Source of the DNA: Lanius collurio | Taxonomy: Eukaryota; Chordata; Aves; Passeriformes; Laniidae | Assembly (NCBI GenBank): GCA_020086605.1 | Contig: JACBWW010000041.1 | Coordinates: 2,046,422-2,110,421, forward strand | Length of the DNA stretch: 64,000 nucleotides | Direction of reading: 5' to 3' | Part shown: one piece after another, positions 57,736 to 64,000 of the stretch | How the letters are laid out: every line of letters begins with the position of its first letter | Numbering within the stretch: position 1 is the stretch's first letter | Notes under the pieces: model-generated | Seen by the model: only the letters and a program-made list of their open reading frames with translations | Database searches by the model: none | Told to the model about the DNA's origin: nothing | Made by a program: the position numbers and the translations under genes

Positions 57736-57822
57736 GAGATATGGTTACCAGACAGGAATCCCAGGAGATTCTGTTACCACGCAGGAATCCCATGAGACAG
57801 TATTATCAAGAAGGAATCTGTA
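57736..57822 (+). repeat. 29-bp minisatellite, three imperfect copies
   Basis: Three head-to-tail 29-base units at 57736-57764, 57765-57793 and 57794-57822. Each begins GAGA, carries a GTTACCA-like or TATCAAG middle and then AGGAATC. Copies 1 and 2 are close; copy 3 is more diverged. Confidence 0.8.
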
Positions 57823-58395
57823 GTATTCGCTTCACCACAAGGCAGTAATATTAGATTTTTAGAATTAAATCCTGTGGTATCTTGTTTTATAAGAGTTGGC
57901 ATAGGAGGGACAGAGAAAAATGCAATGGAAGAAAGATGCCTCCCTGGAACCTGAGCTGGGAGCCATAATCGTTACACTGATTTCCAGCTGAAATAAAATA
58001 TTAAAACATCACAAAGTTTTCCTCATGGTCCCAAGATATTTTTACTCCACATGATATCAATCATTTATTAGTGAAATATATTTTGATTTTCTTCTTTGCT
58101 CTTACAAAATGCAGATTCAGGCATTAAAATGCCACTGAACACTGACTTTTGACTATTTTTGATTGGCATAAATACCTTCTGGATTTATTTGTTTGTAATG
58201 GGTTTGCTTTTGCCATCGCCAGTACTGCTGTGTTAAAAATGTGTGAAATGGCTGTTTTACATCAGCACCAAGAAAGCCTGTGAGCTGTTCAGAGCAGTGT
58301 CCTACACTGCAGGATTTTGTGATGCCTCACCCTGTGTCTGCAGCATTCAAACAACACAGAAATGTTAGAGACTTGTTTTCCTCAGAAGCTTTTCT

Positions 58396-58436
58396 TCTTT
58401 TTTTTTTTTTTTTTGTTTGGATTTTTTTTTTTTTTT
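58396..58436 (+). repeat. T-rich tract
   Basis: Two T runs separated by GTTTGGA, immediately before the exon-like segment. Confidence 0.95.
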
Positions 58437-58440
58437 GCAG

Positions 58441-58631
58441 TAACAGTGGCACAAGAAGGGACTGGACATTTGTTTCAGGAAGAACTGATTTCATTTCAGC
58501 CTCTCTCAGGAGTTTGGCCATGACACCTGTGAGCTGTGAGAGCCTTCTGGCTGTGATGGAGAGGATTCTCAGAAAGTTGTTACCAAGATGCCCAAAGGAG
58601 GAGGCCAAGCCTTGCTGTTCTCACCACACAG
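58441..58631 (+). other. Exon-like segment of unknown gene
   Basis: A 191-base segment bounded by a long T-rich tract ending in TGCAG (acceptor at 58440) and a perfect donor CAG then GTAAGT at 58632. One frame is open across it (part of the open frame 58280-58774) and shows no recognised domain. It may be an exon of a non-coding or unrecognised transcript. The T tract may instead be just a homopolymer that happens to precede an AG. Confidence 0.25.
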
Positions 58632-58640
58632 GTAAGTCTG

Positions 58641-58675
58641 AAATAAATGTATTCAAATGTATTCAAATAAATGTA
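58641..58675 (+). repeat. Short tandem repeat of AAATGTATTC
   Basis: AAATGTATTC occurs twice in a row and is flanked by AAATAAATGTA copies. It lies just after the exon-like segment's donor site. Confidence 0.6.
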
Positions 58676-59399
58676 CCATTTTGTCTGCCTGTATCACCTT
58701 TGTCAATATTTAATCAGATAAAATCTGGTCAACCACAAAAGTCCCTTCAATGTAAAGAGTTTAGCATGAATTGAGAGATTGCTTTTATGATTAACCTGAA
58801 TAAAGGCTGAGTATGTGTTGAATTAGGACCTAACACCAAATTAGAGTTGTACTTTCAATTCACCTGTGTTTTTAAACAGGTCCTTTCAGAGAGAGATCTC
58901 TGAACCTGTGTTTTGGCACACACAGCGGGTCACAAATTCATGTGGCTCCACACAAACAGTCAGAAACCTGACAGGATGGTTTGTCACTCAGAATTTGATT
59001 TTATTGTCAGGGGACACAGAAAAAGGCAGGCTCTTAGGTGAGAAGTGAGAGTTGGCGACCTGTTGGAAAGAGCACTGCTAAAACATGCCGGGAAATGTTA
59101 AACAAGAAATGCCAGCCAAACATGGGTGCCACCGATTGAGACTGAAAGCCAAGAGGTGGCCCTGCAGGTCCTCGGGGCCCCTTGGGTGCTGCCCTCGGCT
59201 GTGCTGATGACAAAGGTGCCACCCGTGGGACAGTGCCAGGCATTCCCAGGGCTCATCCCTGGAGGTCAGCCGAGCTTGCAGCAAGCCAAGGGAAAAGAGG
59301 AGGTGGCAGGAAGGGATATAAAACTCAAGAGGCATTAACTTGTTTGCTGTGTTTGAGGACACCTCTGCTTGAGTGCCTGCGGACAAGAAGGCAGGCACA

Positions 59400-59520
59400 G
59401 CTGAATGGCAGGCTTAAGGACAAGCCGGTTCAGCTTCAGGAGAGGGTGTACAAACACTGATCAGATCTTAGCCCTAAAAGACATAATCAAACAATGCTGG
59501 GAGCATGGAAGAGCTCTGAA
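59400..59520 (+). pseudogene. Possible non-LTR reverse transcriptase fragment
   Basis: About 35 codons in an open frame read FSFRRGCTNTDQILALKDII and then KQCWEHGRAL. This resembles the early palm region of LINE reverse transcriptases, where a GFRxGRxCTDQIxxLRxIIxQC pattern is common. No FVDFxKAF or YADD motif follows, and flanking codons are not RT-like, so at most a short dead remnant exists. It could be coincidental. Confidence 0.3.
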
Positions 59521-62500
59521 TGTGCTAAGAGGGCCATCAGAAAACACAACACCTATAGTGGGGATGTTGATGGCACAGAGGTACGAGGAAGATTACACAG
59601 AGGGATTACTGGTGATGACAGATGGAGAAGTTACCGGACCCACACTCGGAGAGATGCAAATCACAGCCCCTGGTGCTTTTGTGATAAGGATTTCAACCCC
59701 GTAGGTAATGGTTTGGGACCATTAGTTCACATACCGTGGTGGCTTTACCCGAGGATGCTAATGGACTGCAGCCCTGGGGACAGGAGGATTGTGTCACCCC
59801 ATGGTGCTGGGGCAGCTGAACCTCCCTCCGTGGTCTCTGCCCTCTCTGAGGGCACCCCACACACCTCTGCCGCACTTTTGGCTCAATGAAGGACATGTTC
59901 CTCTGCCCAGAAGCCTATGGAAGTTTTAAGGGGGGACATAAGGCTGAGAGTGAACCTACAATGAAATTCATTCTCTGTGTGCAGTGACCAATGCCACGTG
60001 TTGCCACAAGAGAGAAAAGTCAAATGGCTGAGTCGTCTTGGAAGGATTAACAAAATTAGTACATTCAACACCAAGCTGAGAGCCAGGACAACAGTTCATG
60101 GATCTCTTGAGACAATCTGTCAGGGAAATCTCACCTGAATTCGTGTAACATTCCACAAAGTTTGTCTCATCCTGCTTAACTAAATACCTTTTGCTTGGTA
60201 TAATGTGCTTCTGTTTGCTTGTACTGCAAAGAAATAATTCTCATCTTCCTTTTTTCCAACCAATAACTCTCTCTAGTGTCAATCTCACCAGCAGCTCCTC
60301 CTGTGCTTCCCTACAACATACATTTTCAAAAACCTGACTTGGGAGCCACTAGTTTTGGTAGGAGTGGTGTTTTTGCAGAGACACTTGGTGGACTCAGGCA
60401 GAGTTTCAGAGCAGCCTCCACGGCAAGTGGCAGGGTTGAGACTTGGGGCAGAAATCTGGTCCTGAATTCGGTTTGGGATTTATTGCTCAGCAACTTGGAG
60501 CACAGCTGGCTCTCTAGCCAAAACACACCGGCAAACAGAGCGAAACTGTCATGGTAACAGTGACACAGAGCGTGCTGCAATGGCACCCTGGTCTTCGGAG
60601 GGAATTCCTAAGTGGTACCACAGTAAAAATTATGGCTAATAATAACCTTAATAGTAACTATTGCTGCTACTAATAATAGCAGTAATTATATTTATGCTGT
60701 AACAACAGCGGGATATTTTTGGCCTGGGTTTGGTGATTCCAAATTGCTTCTTAAATGTGTCTGGCAGATCTCTTAGTGGGCTTTCTGCTGAGGTGTTGCA
60801 GCTCCTTCAGCAGTGTAGGGTTTGTCCATGAGCAAAGGTGTTCTGCATTTTCTCCTCTGCATGTGATGGAAACGTCATTCCCTTATTCCTGATTGTCACA
60901 GAAGCTTTGGAAATATGGATCTTACAGCACTATGCAAATTACAGTAATAGTTCACTTACAGTAATATGCAACTTGGTAATAAATGAGTTTGGTGTTGGTG
61001 ATGCAGGAGCAGCACCACAGCAGGGCATTCCCAAAAGGGAAGAAAAGGGTTCCCAAAGCCACTTTGCCAACACAATCAAATCATGATCCCTTTATTTGGG
61101 AGCTGACTCTGCAGCCTGTGTCCATGTTGAGTTGAAAGCACCAGGAATATTGAGAATGGGTTGCAAACCATCCCTCAGGCTTGGTGAAAAACAGTGGGAA
61201 TTTGCTGCTGCTGAATAATAATCTACAATAACATGTGTGAGGTGCATTCCCATGGTTCTGAATTATGATTGCACGTGCACCAAAGCTGGTACAGGAGGGG
61301 GTTTGGGGGTAGTCTTTTGGATATGCACTCCTTAATTCACCTGCTGCAGTTTAGATAAACTACTGTGGTGACACAGAGGGGTGGAGAGAAACTTTCTAAG
61401 CTCTGCCAAAATATATTGTGTAACAATGCTTGCCAGCACAGCTCTTCCCTCTCTCCTCCCTCTTCCCAATTTTTCAGCAGTGGCCCCAGCCAGGGGGAGA
61501 AAGAGCAGGGAAGCTTCAGAGGGAAAAGGTGAGCCCTGACTGTAGGTGCAGCTGTCAAGGATGACACTTCTTGTCTCTTCAGTACTCATTGTGAAAACTG
61601 TCACCGCCACCAAAAATAACATTTTATTAAATCATTCTGGCAGCAGTTCAGTGGGGATTTCCAGGCAAGCAAACAGGGTAGCTCCGAGGGCTCCCTGCCT
61701 CCTGCTCCCTCCAACACCTTCCAGTCTCCAGCCAGTGGGATTTTTCCTAGGGCCACAGTCTGGCACTCCCCAAAAAAGGGTTCTGAGCCACGATTTCCAT
61801 CCGCCCTCTCAGCCTAAGCCCACACCAACAAACATCCACCTTCCCTGGGGTCCTTCAGCTGACAGGACTGGTCTGATCTCCTCAAGGCTGGCCCTAGTTG
61901 GACACAGAGCTCTAGTTCCAGAGGTCCTGGCATGATGTCTTGACCAGCCCTCCTTCTGCAAGTCAGCCAGCAGCTAATTTGTTCCACCCTGTTGGTGATT
62001 TGAGTAGCACTGAAGTCTTAGAATGATTACTATTTTCCAGAAAAATAACAATAATGAGAATGAGAGTGATGATATGTGTGGTGTTGTGGCTAATACAAAT
62101 GGCATTTTACAGTAACAACTCTTGTACCATTATTATGTTAGTCTTCCAGTCCAAGAAACACTCAGAAAGACCCAAAAGTTTTTCCTTTTCCTGAAATCCT
62201 GCATTTGAACTTCAAGTGACAAGTAGCTTCCCACTGTGCTGGTCCAGCAGCTCTCAGAAATATAAATTTGCAAATTAACAAGTGGAAATTGGGGGGGTGG
62301 TGGAAAGAAGGCAGATTAATTTTGAAAGGATTTTTTTTTTAATGGTAGAATTCTTTTTCACCCTATACTGGTATCCAAATTTAGTTTTCAACCACTGAAA
62401 TGAATGGATACTCTGAAAACTCCAGATAGTTTTGTAACACCTCATTCCAGCATCATGAAATTTCATGAGGGGAACCAAAAATATTTGTTTCCCTGTTCCA

Positions 62501-64000
62501 GGGCAATGCTAGATGGCCATGAAGGCACTGAAATCAGCCCCTGTGATTTTTGCCTGACTCTTAAAATACAGAACAAATTGCATGCAGTGTGTCCCTGGCA
62601 GGTCACTGGGAGCACTGCTGGCCCCTTTTGTGGAGGAGGGTGTGCTCTGGGGGTTATTATAAGACTCCAAGACTTTGGGGTTCGCAGGGCTTTTTCTGGC
62701 CGTGTCTCTGACTGAGTGGAATATTTTGTGACTGGATATAGCACGTGGCAAATAGCACAGCAGTGACTGCACAGCACTGTCTGAATTCCCTGGGCAGGCA
62801 GTTTTCCCTTCGTTATGTGTCATTCCCATCCCACTGCCCTGGTTCCAACAGCTCTCCTGTGCATCCTAATATTCCCATTAATACCAATAACAAAGCACGT
62901 GGAGTTTTGTATCAAAATAATCATCCTCCATGGGTGTGCTCTGACACAAAAACAGTGTCTCTGGAGGGGACCAGACTTTGTGTAGCCACAGCTTATTTCG
63001 TTTTGTCCCACTATCCCAGCAAGTTCCATGGAAATGAGCTCAGTGGCACCTTTCATGTAATAATCTACCTGTTATTTCAGGTGTGTGGTAGGGAAAAAGG
63101 GAAAAAGTTGGGGAAAAGCTGTTGGGATGTGCTCTGCTGGGATGTGGTAGCTAAGAGGTTTTAGATGGACACACTACTGCACTCAGAGTTTGCAGGACAC
63201 ACATTCAGGAGGGACACTTGGCCAGGTTGCTCCTGGCAATTAACAAAAGTACCAAAGCCTTCATTCTGTTGTTGACTGCCTCATTTAAGACTGTTTTTTC
63301 CCTCATGACAGTCTTCAAATTGGTCACTTCTAACTGGCATTTAACTCGTTCTGCTTTTTAAAAAGCAGTCCCAAGCCAGGTAAGTGCCTGAGCTAATTCC
63401 CTGAGCATCTCTTCCTGCAGAGCTCATCGGCAGGATGGAAACTCTACATTCTCCTGGTCCAAATATGAACATATTCTGAAATGCAAGAAAAACAATAATC
63501 TTCATTGCTGAGAGCTAAGGAGGCTGCACAGCTTCATGGAGCAAATGGACTCAGAGCCTGGTCCTATTCCCTCTTTCACCTGCAGGAACAAAAGCAAACC
63601 CTGTGGGATGTGCTCTCAGAGCAGCACGAGGAATCACCCAAAAGGAGATGAGCAGCCTTTATTGTTTTCTGTTGTCATTTCTTAAAGTGCATGGATTAAT
63701 TCCTGTAATGCTGATGTTTCTGTAGCTCTCAAAGCTTTATCAGTGAAGTGAGAGAGACGGGAGTAAAAATAGTTAATGTTAAAATGGTTGACTAGAACAA
63801 AGTTGATCTTGGGCCTTGAATAGCAAGGGGAATTAAATGGTTAAATCAAAAATCAAGCAGTGCCATCTCTGCTGGTTTCTTGGTGTCAAGGGGATTTCTC
63901 TGGGCAAGGATCATTCATCCAAATCTTATTTACTTGTGTCTCGTGTGATCCGAACTTGGAGTGAGGACTGGCTCCCATTGTGATCTGCAAGGCCCGTAAT
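59521..64000. other. Intergenic, right end of window
   Basis: No supported gene. A 131-codon plus frame at 59494-59889 has no recognised domain. Trinucleotide-poor AT-rich patches at 60640-60700 and 62040-62060 contain imperfect TAA/CAA runs. Confidence 0.7.

Noticed and set aside
45806..64000. FGF4 coding exons
   Set aside because: Expected next in the locus, but no FGF core motif other than FGF3 was seen in any frame.

Overview
This window is vertebrate nuclear DNA, most likely from a bird. Three things point that way: one spliced developmental gene that reads as an avian-type FGF3; several truncated CR1-like LINE 3' ends carrying the bird-typical ATTCTGTG tail; and no Alu, B1/B2 or L1 sequence. 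It is mostly non-coding. Apart from FGF3, nearly every open frame is short, and I could not recognise any as a real protein.

Layout. 1 to about 35.4 kb is an AT-rich gene desert upstream of FGF3. It holds four CR1-like remnants (near 9.1, 17.7, 26.5 and 28.9 kb), one or two old MIR-like SINE traces (5.3 and 6.45 kb), homopolymer and microsatellite tracts, and one assembly gap (11465-11474). From about 35.45 to 38.55 kb the texture changes. Base composition stays balanced, but CpG dinucleotides are retained and no transposon debris is visible, with several clusters of developmental transcription-factor motifs. I infer a cis-regulatory domain. A CpG island then covers about 38.58-40.53 kb, including the FGF3 promoter, exon 1 and the start of intron 1.

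FGF3 lies on the plus strand in three coding exons: 39445-39703, 41583-41686 and 44775-45107. They join in frame to a predicted 231-residue secreted fibroblast growth factor, with canonical GT-AG introns of 1,879 and 3,088 bases. A first AATAAA lies at 45782, about 675 bases after the stop. The 5' leader contains two upstream ORFs; the second overlaps the FGF3 start codon, which suggests translational damping.

From about 45.8 kb to the end is the intergenic region downstream of FGF3. In the usual amniote order FGF4 would follow in the same orientation, but no FGF4 coding sequence was recognised, so it should lie beyond the right edge. ANO1 would lie beyond the left edge. This right-hand part holds short tandem repeats, including a three-copy 29-bp minisatellite at 57.74 kb, a strong exon-like segment at 58.44-58.63 kb, and a short stretch near 59.4 kb resembling a non-LTR reverse transcriptase.

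No operon, CRISPR array, rRNA, tRNA or unusual multi-gene system is present. The most worthwhile leads are the FGF3 upstream-ORF arrangement, the altered FGF3 N-terminus, the upstream regulatory clusters and the unexplained exon-like segment at 58.4 kb.
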